From CAXXOK01 sp963675365 (GTDB lineage Bacteria > Bacillota > Clostridia > Christensenellales > Aristaeellaceae), in the NCBI GenBank assembly GCA_963675365.2, contig CAXXVA010000001.1, positions 868,001 through 932,000 on the forward strand: DNA of 64,000 nucleotides, in the 5' to 3' direction. The translations under genes were made by a program, and so were the position numbers. Every line of letters begins with the position of its first letter. The first letter of the stretch is position 1. Shown one piece after another: positions 7,853-16,087 of this stretch. A model generated the notes under the pieces. The model was given only the letters and a program-made list of their open reading frames with translations. It was not told where the DNA came from and searched no databases.

Positions 7853-8015
7853 GAGGAAAATGCAAGGAGAGATTGTATACTCCGGCAGATTCGGTTTTCG
7901 CCAGGTCAGGTTCTGAAAATCCGAAGGCGTAGCAGCGCTACGTTGAGGATTAGAAGGCCTGAGATAGCGGAAACCGGGTTGCCGGAGGGTGCAAGATCGA
8001 CACAGCATTTTCCTC
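7853..8015. repeat. Long imperfect hairpin, copy C (conserved apex)
   Basis: A 163-bp imperfect inverted repeat between the two exporter genes. The outer arms GAGGAAAATGC and GCATTTTCCTC are perfect. Inside, CTCCGGCA/TGCCGGAG and TCAGG/CCTGA pair. The tip reads CCGAAGGCGTAGCAGCGC, then TACGTTGAGG, nearly identical to the apex of copy B. If transcribed, it would place a large structure in the intercistronic region, ending about 5 bp before the next ribosome site. Confidence 0.75.
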
Positions 8016-8033
8016 AAGCGGGAGGATATAACC

Positions 8034-9866
8034 ATGCAGTATCATGAGGAAGAGACATACAGCAAATCATTCGATCTGGGGCCTTGGAAAAAGCTCTACC
8101 GCCTCGCCAAGCCCTTCTATAAGCATCTGCTGGGCATCATTGCCACGGCGGGCTTCGTAGCGGTGATCGAGGTCATCTTTCCCCTGCTGAAAAAGCAGGC
8201 GATCGACGTCTTCGCAACGACCGGGGACCTGTCGGGTCTCGTGCCGTTCATCCTGCTCTATACCGCGCTGATCCTGGCGTTTGCGCTGGGGGTCAACCTG
8301 TTCATCCGCCTGTGCGGGCAGGTGGAGGTGGGGCTGTGCCGCCACATCCGCCGCACCGCCTTCAAGCGCCTGCAGGAGCTGCCGTTTTCGTTTTACGACA
8401 AGACCTCCGTCGGCTACCTGATCGCCCGGCTGACCAGCGATACCCAAAGGCTTGGCGACACCATTGCCTGGGGGCTCCTGGACGTGGGCTGGTCGTTCTT
8501 TTACCTGATTATCGTATCCGTGGCCATGTTCATCCTCAACTGGAAGCTGACGCTGATCACCCTGGCTGTGGTCCCGCTGATGGCCGTGATTACCGGCTAC
8601 TTCCAGGTACGGATTTTGAAAAACTACCGTGAAGTCCGCAAGATCAACTCCAAGATCACCGGCGCGTTCAACGAAGGCATCATGGGCGCGAAAACCACCA
8701 AAACTCTCGTGCGCGAGGACGCGAATTTTGAGGAGTTCAAGGTACTGACCTCCTCGATGCGCAGGTCCTCCATCCGCGCGGCGGTGCTCTCGGCGGGTCT
8801 GTACCCGCTGATCACAGGGCTTGGCGGGTTTGCCACGGCCTTCCTGCTGTGGAAGGGCGGGCACGACGTGTTCGTACTCAAGTCCATCTCCATCGGTACC
8901 CTGACGGCGTTCATCAGCTACGCGACGCAGATGTTCGAGCCGATCTCCAGCATCGCGCGTATCTTCGCCGAGGCCCAGCAAAGCCAGGCGGCAGCCGAGC
9001 GCGTGATCTCGCTGATCGAGACCGAGCCCGAGATTGCCGATACGCCCGAAGTGGTGGAACTCTTCGGCGATAACTTCAACCCCAAGTGCGAAAACTGGCC
9101 CGAGCTGAAGGGCGACATCAGCTTCAAAAACGTTTCCTTCCAATATACGGACGGGGAAAAGGTGCTTAAAAACTTCAACCTCGACGTCAAAGCCGGCGAG
9201 ACCATCGCGCTGGTCGGCGAAACGGGGTCCGGCAAGTCCACCATCGTCAACCTTCTGTGCCGCTTCTACGAGCCGACCGAAGGCGAAATCCTGATCGACG
9301 GGGTGAACTACAAAGAGCGCAGCCAGCTCTGGCTGCAAAGCAACCTGGGGTATGTGCTCCAGCAGCCGCACCTGTTCTCCGGCACCATCCGCGACAACAT
9401 CCGCTACGGCAAGCTCGACGCGACCGACGAAGAGGTGGAAGAAGCCGCCAAACTCGTCAGCGCGGACGAGTTCATCGCGACGCTTGAAAAAGGCTACGAT
9501 ACAGGCGTTGGCGAGGGCGGCAACCTGCTCTCCACCGGCCAGAAACAGCTGGTGTCCTTCGCCCGCGCGCTGATCGGCCGTCCGGCCATCTTCGTGCTGG
9601 ACGAGGCGACCTCGTCGGTCGATACCGAGACCGAGGTAAAGATCCAAAACGCCATCCAAACGGCACTTGCGGGCCGCACCAGCTTTATCATCGCCCACCG
9701 GCTTTCCACCATTCGCGGCGCGGACCGCATCCTGGTTATCCAGGACGGCGAGATCACCGAAGCCGGCAGCCACAAGGAATTGTTAAAGCTCAAGGGCTAC
9801 TACCACGACCTGTACGTCAACCAGTTCCGCGACGAACGCGAAAAGAGCCTGTTGGCAGAGGCGTAA
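8034..9866 (+). CDS. Heterodimeric ABC multidrug exporter, catalytic-site subunit (BmrD-like)
   Basis: A 610-residue half-transporter with an ABC type-1 membrane domain (about 25-320) and an ATPase domain. Walker A is GETGSGKST (395-403) and Walker B is FVLDEATS with the catalytic glutamate present (E524). The signature is LSTGQ (499-503), a departure from LSGGQ. This is complementary to the first subunit: the competent site would combine this Walker B with the partner's LSGGQ. The start at 8034 follows GGAGG by eight bases. Hairpin element C lies in the 221-bp gap between the two subunits. Confidence 0.9.
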   Translation: MQYHEEETYSKSFDLGPWKKLYRLAKPFYKHLLGIIATAGFVAVIEVIFPLLKKQAIDVFATTGDLSGLVPFILLYTALILAFALGVNLFIRLCGQVEVGLCRHIRRTAFKRLQELPFSFYDKTSVGYLIARLTSDTQRLGDTIAWGLLDVGWSFFYLIIVSVAMFILNWKLTLITLAVVPLMAVITGYFQVRILKNYREVRKINSKITGAFNEGIMGAKTTKTLVREDANFEEFKVLTSSMRRSSIRAAVLSAGLYPLITGLGGFATAFLLWKGGHDVFVLKSISIGTLTAFISYATQMFEPISSIARIFAEAQQSQAAAERVISLIETEPEIADTPEVVELFGDNFNPKCENWPELKGDISFKNVSFQYTDGEKVLKNFNLDVKAGETIALVGETGSGKSTIVNLLCRFYEPTEGEILIDGVNYKERSQLWLQSNLGYVLQQPHLFSGTIRDNIRYGKLDATDEEVEEAAKLVSADEFIATLEKGYDTGVGEGGNLLSTGQKQLVSFARALIGRPAIFVLDEATSSVDTETEVKIQNAIQTALAGRTSFIIAHRLSTIRGADRILVIQDGEITEAGSHKELLKLKGYYHDLYVNQFRDEREKSLLAEA

Positions 9867-9885
9867 ACGCCCCGATTTCCGAAAA

Positions 9886-9927
9886 TTGACGCTCTTGTAA
9901 GCTTTGTTTATAATGTTTCAAGAGCGT
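9886..9927 (+). promoter_or_regulatory. MATE gene promoter with inverted-repeat operator
   Basis: TTGACG (9886-9891), 17 bp and TATAAT (9909-9914) form a strong promoter. A perfect 9-bp inverted repeat, ACGCTCTTG (9889-9897) and CAAGAGCGT (9919-9927), brackets the spacer and -10 with 30 bp between half-site starts. It is a plausible operator for an unlinked repressor. Confidence 0.75.
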
Positions 9928-9986
9928 TGATTTTTGGGAGGATATCGCAGTACATCCAAACCGAATACAGAATAACGAGGACGACC

Positions 9987-11405
9987 ATGAAACCCAACGT
10001 TTTTAAACGCGTCAAAGCGTTTCTTGCTTCCTGCTTTGTATGGGATCAAGCCTTTGCCCGCCGCGTGATTAAGATTACCCTTCCGATTATATTACAGGAT
10101 TTGATCGCATCCTCCCTGCACATCGTGGACGGCCTGATGGTTTCGGGGCTGGGCGATACGAGCTACGCCGCGGTAACCCAGGCCGGGCGTTATTCGTTTT
10201 TATACATGCTGTTCTGCTTTGGGGTGACGTCCGGCGGGGCGATCTTCATGAGCCAGTTCTGGGGCGCCAGAGACATCCGCCGCATGCGGCAGAGCATGGG
10301 CGTGTCGTTTGTATGGATCGGCGCGGTCGCGGCGGTCTTCATCATCGGCGCGACGGTTTTTTCCGATTTTATCAGCCGTTTGTTCCTGCCGCAAGGAGAA
10401 AGCGCTTCGTTAGCGAACCTCTACTTACGGTGGGTTGCACCGTCCTTCCTGTTCCAGGGCGTCAACATGGTATACGCCGCAAGCCTGAAATCCGGCGAGA
10501 AGACGCACATCCCGCTGATCTCCTCCACCGTGGGCATCGGGCTGAATACGCTGCTGAACTATCTGCTGATTTACGGGCACTTCGGCTTCCCGGCCCTTGG
10601 AGTGCAGGGCGCGGCGATCGCGACGAGCGTCTCCGCCGCCGTAACGCTTTCGCTGACCATGGCGATGGCCTACGGGCTGCACCTGCCGGCGGGCGCGAAG
10701 ATCAAGGACATGCTGGGCATCGACCGCGCGTTCCTCAAGCGCTTTGCCAAGACCACCACACCCGTGGTGTTCAACGAGGGGCTTTGGGCGCTGGGCGTTA
10801 CCATGTACGGCGTCTTCTACGGCCGCATCGGCGATACAGCGGTGGCCGCCATGGGCATCGTGTCGACGGTGGATAATCTGCTGTGGGTGTTCATCTTCGG
10901 GATGATGCACGCGACCGCCATCATCTGCGGCAACGCCATCGGCGCGGGCAAGCCGGAGGATGCCTACCTGTACGCCAAGCGCATGTTATCGGCAGCAATG
11001 CTGACCGGCGTATTCCTGGGCGTGATGCTGATAGGAATTCGTTATCCGATGCTTTCGCTGTTCTCGGGGCTTTCCGCGCCGGTCATCAAAACCGCGGCGA
11101 TCGTCCTGGGTATCGAATCATTCACCATGTGGTTTCGCTCGTTCAACGCGGTCAACGTCGTGGGCGTGCTGCGCTCCGGCGGGGATACGGTATTCAGCCT
11201 GAAGCTGGACGTCGGCTCCATGTGGCTGATCGGCGTGCCGCTGTGCGCAATCGCGGTGTTCGTACTCAAACTCCCGGTGGAGTACGTGTACCTGTGCACT
11301 CTGGTGGAAGAAATCGTCAAAGTTGGCATCGGCATTCCGCATTTCAGAAACCGGAAATGGCTTAAAAACCTCACGGAGGGAGACCTTGCCTGTGAAACAA
11401 ATTGA
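9987..11405 (+). CDS. MATE family multidrug/cation antiporter
   Basis: A 472-residue membrane protein with about twelve predicted helices in two MATE-like halves. The first half begins ITLPIILQDLIASSLHIVDGL and contains a FMSQFWGA segment. The second has TTPVVFNEGLWALGVTMYG. MATE proteins export drugs or metabolites in exchange for Na+ or H+. ATG 9987 has ACGAGG six bases upstream. An earlier in-frame ATG (9927) overlaps the operator and lacks a ribosome site. The next gene overlaps its 3' end by 14 bp. It directly follows the drug-exporter pair but has its own promoter. Confidence 0.9.
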   Translation: MKPNVFKRVKAFLASCFVWDQAFARRVIKITLPIILQDLIASSLHIVDGLMVSGLGDTSYAAVTQAGRYSFLYMLFCFGVTSGGAIFMSQFWGARDIRRMRQSMGVSFVWIGAVAAVFIIGATVFSDFISRLFLPQGESASLANLYLRWVAPSFLFQGVNMVYAASLKSGEKTHIPLISSTVGIGLNTLLNYLLIYGHFGFPALGVQGAAIATSVSAAVTLSLTMAMAYGLHLPAGAKIKDMLGIDRAFLKRFAKTTTPVVFNEGLWALGVTMYGVFYGRIGDTAVAAMGIVSTVDNLLWVFIFGMMHATAIICGNAIGAGKPEDAYLYAKRMLSAAMLTGVFLGVMLIGIRYPMLSLFSGLSAPVIKTAAIVLGIESFTMWFRSFNAVNVVGVLRSGGDTVFSLKLDVGSMWLIGVPLCAIAVFVLKLPVEYVYLCTLVEEIVKVGIGIPHFRNRKWLKNLTEGDLACETN

Positions 11406-12213
11406 TCTGGTCGTCAAAATCGGCTCCATGGCGCTAATCCAGCCCGTGGACGGCGCCATAGACTATAACGTATTCCAGCGCCTGGGCGACGACCTGCGCC
11501 CCGGCATGGCGCTGGTCACCAGCGGCGCGACGGAGATCGGGCGGCTTGATTACCTGCACCGCGCGGGGCATGAACTCAACGGCGATCCCGAGCAGGACAA
11601 GACCGATTACGCCTCCCAGGGCCAGATCGTGCTGATGGACAACTACCGCAAGTTCGTCCACCCGGAGTACGGCATCCGCCAGCTTCTGGTGGAGCATACG
11701 CACTTTAACGATCCCGTCAAACGCGAACATATCCTCAAATTCCTGCAGCGTGCCGCCGCGCAGAACTGCATCCCCATCATCAACTACAACGATCCCGTTA
11801 GCGACGAGGAAAACCGGAAAATGGAGCTCAGCGGCAGGCGCGGCAACGGCGAGCAGGTGGTCGAGTGCGTGGATAACGACGAGACCGCCGCTGTGATCGC
11901 CGCGCTGCTCAAGGCCAAAACCCTGGTGCTGCTCACCTCCACCGAAGGCGTGTACCGCGACGTCACCGATCCCTCCACCCTGGTTACGGAGGTGTTCGCC
12001 CCGGATATCGGCAGCCTGACCGCAATGATCTCGGAGCTTCGCAAAAGCTGCCGCGGCGCAAGCCGCAAAGGCGCGGGCGGCGCCGACGCCAAGCTCGCCT
12101 ACGCCCTGCGCGCCGCCAAAAGCGGCAGCCGCGTGATCATCGGCCATGCGCGCCACCACATCGCCGACCTGATCGCGGGGAATATCCCCTGCACGCAAAT
12201 CGGCGTTCAGTAA
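11392..12213 (+). CDS. Glutamate 5-kinase-like amino acid kinase
   Basis: A 273-residue amino-acid-kinase fold protein. It has the N-terminal VVKIGSMAL phosphate loop, LVTSGATEIG, PIINYNDPVS, VDNDETAAVIAALL and VLLTSTEGVY, all resembling ProB, which phosphorylates glutamate in proline synthesis. The end carries KGAGGADAKLAYALRAAKSG, like the ProB substrate loop. There is no PUA domain and no neighbouring proA, so a different acid substrate is possible. I chose GTG 11392, ten bases after GGAGGGA and overlapping the MATE stop. TTG 11386 in the same frame is an alternative. Confidence 0.72.
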   Translation: MKQIDLVVKIGSMALIQPVDGAIDYNVFQRLGDDLRPGMALVTSGATEIGRLDYLHRAGHELNGDPEQDKTDYASQGQIVLMDNYRKFVHPEYGIRQLLVEHTHFNDPVKREHILKFLQRAAAQNCIPIINYNDPVSDEENRKMELSGRRGNGEQVVECVDNDETAAVIAALLKAKTLVLLTSTEGVYRDVTDPSTLVTEVFAPDIGSLTAMISELRKSCRGASRKGAGGADAKLAYALRAAKSGSRVIIGHARHHIADLIAGNIPCTQIGVQ

Positions 12214-12222
12214 GGAGTGCCT

Positions 12223-12729
12223 ATGGATTTTTTCAGGATCATGCTGATCGTCATTTCCCTGGCGGGATTGGCGGGGTTTTACTATATGATGGTATTAAGC
12301 CCCGGCAGTCCGCAGCGGAAGCTGGGCAAGGATTTTAAAATGCCCGACGTGCGTTTGCATTATACCCCCACCCTGCTATACAATACTTATGAGGCGGCCG
12401 GCGAGACCGGACGGCCCCTGATGCGGCTTTACTGGCTTTACGACTTCGGCCTGATCGTCTGCCTGCTGGGGGTTATGCTCGCGGTATCCGCAAACGTCGT
12501 CAGCGACCGCACCTGGGTTTTTCCGCTGATGATCTGGCTGACGGCCGCGCGCACACTGGCGGACCTTGCGGAAAACGCCATGTTTTTGTTCATGCTGCGC
12601 CGCTTCCCTGAATACCGCCTGAGCGTCGCGCGGTTTGCGGGCGTAGCCTCGACGATCAAACACCTGCTGCTGTTTGCCTGGCTTTTCCTATTGTTCATGA
12701 TGCTGTTTCTGAAAGCCTTCGGCATTTAA
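12223..12729 (+). CDS. Membrane protein of unknown function (168 aa)
   Basis: ATG 12223 follows AAGGAG, which overlaps the preceding stop, so translation is probably coupled to the kinase-like gene. Four hydrophobic segments are visible at about 3-25, 72-92, 98-120 and 145-166. A charged stretch (SPQRKLGKDF) follows the first. I recognise no family and no catalytic motif. Confidence 0.7.
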   Translation: MDFFRIMLIVISLAGLAGFYYMMVLSPGSPQRKLGKDFKMPDVRLHYTPTLLYNTYEAAGETGRPLMRLYWLYDFGLIVCLLGVMLAVSANVVSDRTWVFPLMIWLTAARTLADLAENAMFLFMLRRFPEYRLSVARFAGVASTIKHLLLFAWLFLLFMMLFLKAFGI

Positions 12730-12753
12730 AAATACGGACGGGAGAGATGACAG

Positions 12754-13140
12754 ATGAAACTGACGGAACTGAAACGGGAACACTTTCCAAACGGCCAGTC
12801 GTTTTCCAAGAAAGCGCTGGACCAGTATCTCGCCGCGAAGGAACAGGTGCGCAAGGACTTCCTCACGCGCTATCTGCTGAGCCTCGCCGTTGGCGTCGTC
12901 GCCGGCTTTCTGGTGCTGACGCTGGTGCCCCAAGGTTTCTTCCGCATCTTCCTGGCGATGCTCGCCGTGATGATCGCCGCGATGATCGGCACGCGCATGA
13001 CCGCCCAGACGCTTGAAAACCTGCGCACACAGGCCCAGAAGGTGAACATCACCCGCAAGGACATGCGTGCGGCGAAAAAGAACCTGAAAAACGGTACGAC
13101 TGCCTGGCATGCGGAACCGCCAAAAAAGATCGAAAAATAA
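12754..13140 (+). CDS. Small membrane protein of unknown function (128 aa)
   Basis: ATG 12754 lies behind GGGAGAGATG. A charged N-terminus (about 1-38) precedes two hydrophobic helices (about 40-58 and 63-80), then a basic cytoplasmic tail rich in Lys and Arg ending PPKKIEK. No family is recognised. It is the last gene before the strong terminator at 13169, and so ends the run that starts at the MATE gene. Confidence 0.68.
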   Translation: MKLTELKREHFPNGQSFSKKALDQYLAAKEQVRKDFLTRYLLSLAVGVVAGFLVLTLVPQGFFRIFLAMLAVMIAAMIGTRMTAQTLENLRTQAQKVNITRKDMRAAKKNLKNGTTAWHAEPPKKIEK

Positions 13141-13168
13141 CGCCCGATCCATTCAGGCGATATCAGGA

Positions 13169-13210
13169 AACCACAAAGGATTGCCTTTCGGCAATCCTTT
13201 GTGGTTTTTT
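13169..13210 (+). terminator. Strong intrinsic terminator
   Basis: AACCACAAAGGATTGCC, loop TTTC and its perfect complement form a 17-bp stem ending in a T run. It closes the plus-strand run and may also act for the converging queH gene. Confidence 0.9.
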
Positions 13211-13219
13211 CGCCGTCTC

Positions 13220-13741
13220 TTATCGTTTTTTTACGTACCTGTCTTCCTCCGAAAACACGCAACCGCAGTATTTCTGCATGTACAGGCCCAGGGCGCGGGC
13301 TTCGGTTTGGCCGGCGCGGAAGCGCGGACGGAAGTCGCGGTATAGAAATTCGACGCCGTATCTGTCGGCGGCGCGCTGCGCCGTTTGCTTGAGCAGTTCG
13401 TGGTTTTGGTAGGGGCTAATGAACAGCGTCGACGTAAAGTGCGTATAGCCTTGTTCGGCGGCGTATTTGGCCGCCGCGTCCATGCGAGTTTCGTAGCAGT
13501 AGGCGCAGCGATTATCCATGTCCTCCGCCACGGCTTTGATGAACGGGCGCAGGCCGTATTCGCCCTCTTCCACAAGCGCCATGCCGATGGATTTGGCGTA
13601 TTCGCGCAGGGTATCGCGCCGCGCGCGGTACTCCGTGAACGGGTGGATATTCGGGTTGTTCCAGTACGCGGTGGGCTCAATCCCCTCTTCGCGCAGGGCC
13701 TGCACGCAGGCCACCGAGCACGGCGCGCAGCAGGTGTGCAT
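13220..13741 (-). CDS. queH: Epoxyqueuosine reductase QueH
   Basis: A 173-residue member of the DUF208/QueH family, which reduces epoxyqueuosine to queuosine in tRNA. Visible motifs are HTCCAPCS at the N-terminus, DNRCAYCYETRM in the middle and a C-terminal KYCGC pair, consistent with metal and cluster binding by conserved cysteines. The ATG at 13741 has no ribosome site at a proper distance. GAAGGA sits eight bases before an in-frame CTG at 13747, and homologues usually begin MKLLLHTCCAPC. The true start may therefore be non-ATG and a few codons upstream. The frame stays open far upstream without coding character. Confidence 0.88.
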   Translation of the reverse strand: MHTCCAPCSVACVQALREEGIEPTAYWNNPNIHPFTEYRARRDTLREYAKSIGMALVEEGEYGLRPFIKAVAEDMDNRCAYCYETRMDAAAKYAAEQGYTHFTSTLFISPYQNHELLKQTAQRAADRYGVEFLYRDFRPRFRAGQTEARALGLYMQKYCGCVFSEEDRYVKKR

Positions 13742-13854
13742 GAGCAGTTTGATGGTCCTTCGCCTGCCTTTATTGGAATGGCACCAGTATAGCACGAACG
13801 GCACAGCATTGCCATCTGGAGGCGTTTTGGGACGATTTACGAAAATTTTCGCTA

Positions 13855-13883
13855 TTTCCATCGGCGCGGAGCTATGGTATACT
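13855..13883 (+). promoter_or_regulatory. Promoter candidate for the DUF1576 gene
   Basis: TTTCCA (13855-13860), 17 bp and TATACT (13878-13883). The -35 is weak and the -10 is good. The leader to the ATG at 14030 would be about 140 bases long, and no riboswitch is recognised in it. Confidence 0.5.
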
Positions 13884-14029
13884 GTCCCTATCACAGAAAG
13901 GGAGTCTATCTTTAACAGAAAACGGCAAGGGATCCGGCATCGCTTCCCCGATTGTTTTTCTTCCCCCGTTTTGTGAATACTCTCGCACACCCCGTCTACC
14001 TCCAAAGGCAGAAAAGGAGTGTTTTCATT

Positions 14030-15412
14030 ATGGCAAAACCCCGTTTCCGGCTTCCGGTAAAACACTATCCCGGCGCACCCATCCACACCACGGGCGGCGC
14101 GGCGCCCTGGCGGGACGATATCACAGGCGATCATCCGCAGCTCGCCGCCATGCTCTACCGCTACTACTACCTGTTTCTGATTTCCATTGGGCTTTCGTTC
14201 ATGGCGCTGGCGTTTGCGTTCAACTCTCCGCTGGCGATCTGGCAGGGTATGATCAAGATCATGTTCTCCCCCGCCAACCTGTTAACGGACTATATTCAGC
14301 TGGCAAACCCCGGCGCGACGCTGTTTAACGTCGGGCTGATGACGCTGTTTACGGTCAGCAACATCCGGCTCAACAGGCTGCCGGTATCCGGCTCGATCAT
14401 CGCGGGTATTTTTACGATGATCGGGTTTTCATTTTTCGGCAAAAACCTCTACAACACCCTGCCGATCATCCTGGGCGTGTTCCTGTACGCCAAGCTCGTC
14501 GGCCAGCCCTTCGGCGAGTACGTGCTGCACAGCATGTTCGGCACGGCCTTAAGCCCGCTGGTGAGCGCGTTTTCGTTCAGCCTCGGGTTCTCGCTACCGG
14601 TAGGTATGGCACTTGGCATCGCGGCGGGGCTGTTCGTCGGGCTGATTATCGTGCCGCTTTCGCTGCGGTTTCTGCATTTTCACAAGGGGTACAGCCTGTA
14701 TAATATCGGGTTCACGGCGGGGATCATCGGCATGTTTTTCATGGCGGTGCTGCGCGGATTCGGCATCGAGGTGCAGGCGGTGTCCATCCTGTCCTCAGGC
14801 CGCAACCTGCCGTTTGCGCTGATGCTCATGGTCATCTTCCTTTGGATATTCCTGATCGGGCTTAAGGTAAACCACTGGAAACTCAAAGGCTACGCCCGCC
14901 TGTGCCGCCTGCCGGGCGTGCTGCCGACCGATTTTCTGGCCGAGCGCGGATTTGGCGTGACGCTGATCAACATGGCGCTGCTTGGGATGCTGTCGGTCGG
15001 CTATGTGCTTTTGATGGGCGGCGAGCTCAACGGGCCGGTAATCGGCGGAATTTTTACGGTAGTGGGCTTCGGCGCATACGGCAAGCACATTAAAAACGCG
15101 CTGCCGGTGATTGCGGGCGTGACCATTGCCAACCTTTTCAACATCCACGAAATCAGCGCGTCGTTTACGATCATCGCGGCGCTGTTTGGCACGACGCTGG
15201 CACCGATCGCGGGGCGGTACGGCGTGATTGCGGGCGTGGTCGCTGGGTTTTTGCACATGTCGCTGGTGACGAACGTCGGATTTCTGCACGCGGGGATGAA
15301 CCTGTATAACAACGGGTTTTCCGGCGGGTTCGTTGCCGCGCTGTTCGTGCCGCTCCTGGATACGTTTGAACAGCTCCGGCAGGCGCGCAAAGGCCGGAAA
15401 CCTAAGGTTTAA
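14030..15412 (+). CDS. DUF1576 family multipass membrane protein
   Basis: A 460-residue protein with about eleven hydrophobic segments. The ATG at 14030 follows AAAGGAG by ten bases. It contains an internal duplication. VSGSIIAGIFTMIGFSFFGK (119-138) mirrors LNGPVIGGIFTVVGFGAYGK (333-352), and a second pair, HKGYSLYNIGFTAGI (about 218) and HAGMNLYNNGFSGGF (about 420), is also alike. Such two-fold repeats are typical of transporters, but no substrate is known for DUF1576 and context gives no clue. Its last four bases overlap the converging gene at 15409. Confidence 0.82.
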   Translation: MAKPRFRLPVKHYPGAPIHTTGGAAPWRDDITGDHPQLAAMLYRYYYLFLISIGLSFMALAFAFNSPLAIWQGMIKIMFSPANLLTDYIQLANPGATLFNVGLMTLFTVSNIRLNRLPVSGSIIAGIFTMIGFSFFGKNLYNTLPIILGVFLYAKLVGQPFGEYVLHSMFGTALSPLVSAFSFSLGFSLPVGMALGIAAGLFVGLIIVPLSLRFLHFHKGYSLYNIGFTAGIIGMFFMAVLRGFGIEVQAVSILSSGRNLPFALMLMVIFLWIFLIGLKVNHWKLKGYARLCRLPGVLPTDFLAERGFGVTLINMALLGMLSVGYVLLMGGELNGPVIGGIFTVVGFGAYGKHIKNALPVIAGVTIANLFNIHEISASFTIIAALFGTTLAPIAGRYGVIAGVVAGFLHMSLVTNVGFLHAGMNLYNNGFSGGFVAALFVPLLDTFEQLRQARKGRKPKV

Positions 15413-15954
15413 TCAATAGTCCAGTAGATCCACTTCAGGTCGTCATAGGCGATCTCCACGGTATTTTTATCGTTTGGCGGCAAATAGTCCGGGGACGGCG
15501 CACTGCCCTTGACAAAGTGGTACCGCTCCACAGCCGCGTATACATACTTCGCATTGGGGAATGACGAAAGGTTACAATACCCGCTGTAGGTGATCTCGCC
15601 CGCTTTTACCGTGCGGTCCAGCGTAAAGGTCAGGTATTCGTAACAGCCGTCGGCGTAGATATGCTCCTCGTACGCGTTTTCGGCGTAAATGGCCAGATCA
15701 AAGGCGTCGATCGTTGCGCAGGGATCCAGATTCTCCATTTTAAAGCTGATCTGCAGATTGCCGTTCACCCATTTCCATGTGGCGTAGCGAATTTCCCGCT
15801 CAAACACCAAAGCCTGCGGCAGGACGGGATCGGCCAGGGACGAGTAATCGACTCTGGTGATCGAGTTCGTACGGATTGCCGCCGCCGCAAGCGGCAGGCC
15901 GTTGGTCATGATGATCAGCAATACCAGCAGCGCCGAAATGAGTTTTTTATGCAT
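15409..15954 (-). CDS. Secreted protein of unknown function (181 aa)
   Basis: The start at ATG 15954 (MHKKLISALLVLLIIM) gives a signal peptide with a cleavage site near LAAAA-I. GGGGAGA is ten bases upstream. The mature region is about 155 residues, rich in aromatic and acidic residues, with two cysteines (DPCATID and DGCYEYL) that could form a disulfide. It looks like a beta-rich exported domain, but I recognise no family. A consensus promoter lies upstream. Confidence 0.7.
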   Translation of the reverse strand: MHKKLISALLVLLIIMTNGLPLAAAAIRTNSITRVDYSSLADPVLPQALVFEREIRYATWKWVNGNLQISFKMENLDPCATIDAFDLAIYAENAYEEHIYADGCYEYLTFTLDRTVKAGEITYSGYCNLSSFPNAKYVYAAVERYHFVKGSAPSPDYLPPNDKNTVEIAYDDLKWIYWTID

Positions 15955-16010
15955 CGCTTTGTTTCTCCCCGTTGAATTTACGGTATAATTAAACTGCAAC
16001 TCTTCTTATT

Positions 16011-16038
16011 ATTATAGAGTTCAGGAAATTTTTGTCAA
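16011..16038 (-). promoter_or_regulatory. Promoter of the secreted protein gene at 15409
   Basis: On the minus strand TTGACA (16033-16038), a 16-bp spacer and TATAAT (16011-16016). Both hexamers are perfect consensus. Confidence 0.8.
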
Positions 16039-16087
16039 TCAACCGACAAGCGAAAACACCGTATAAGTACAGAAAGAAGGCATTACA

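Noticed and set aside
3610..8015. Retron or diversity-generating element
   Set aside because: No reverse transcriptase gene lies anywhere in the window, and the three hairpins are dispersed between unrelated genes.
8067..9773. 568-residue open frame on the minus strand
   Set aside because: It is antisense to the second exporter subunit, lacks a ribosome site, and its translation has the Arg/Ala/Gly-rich character of a GC-rich shadow frame.
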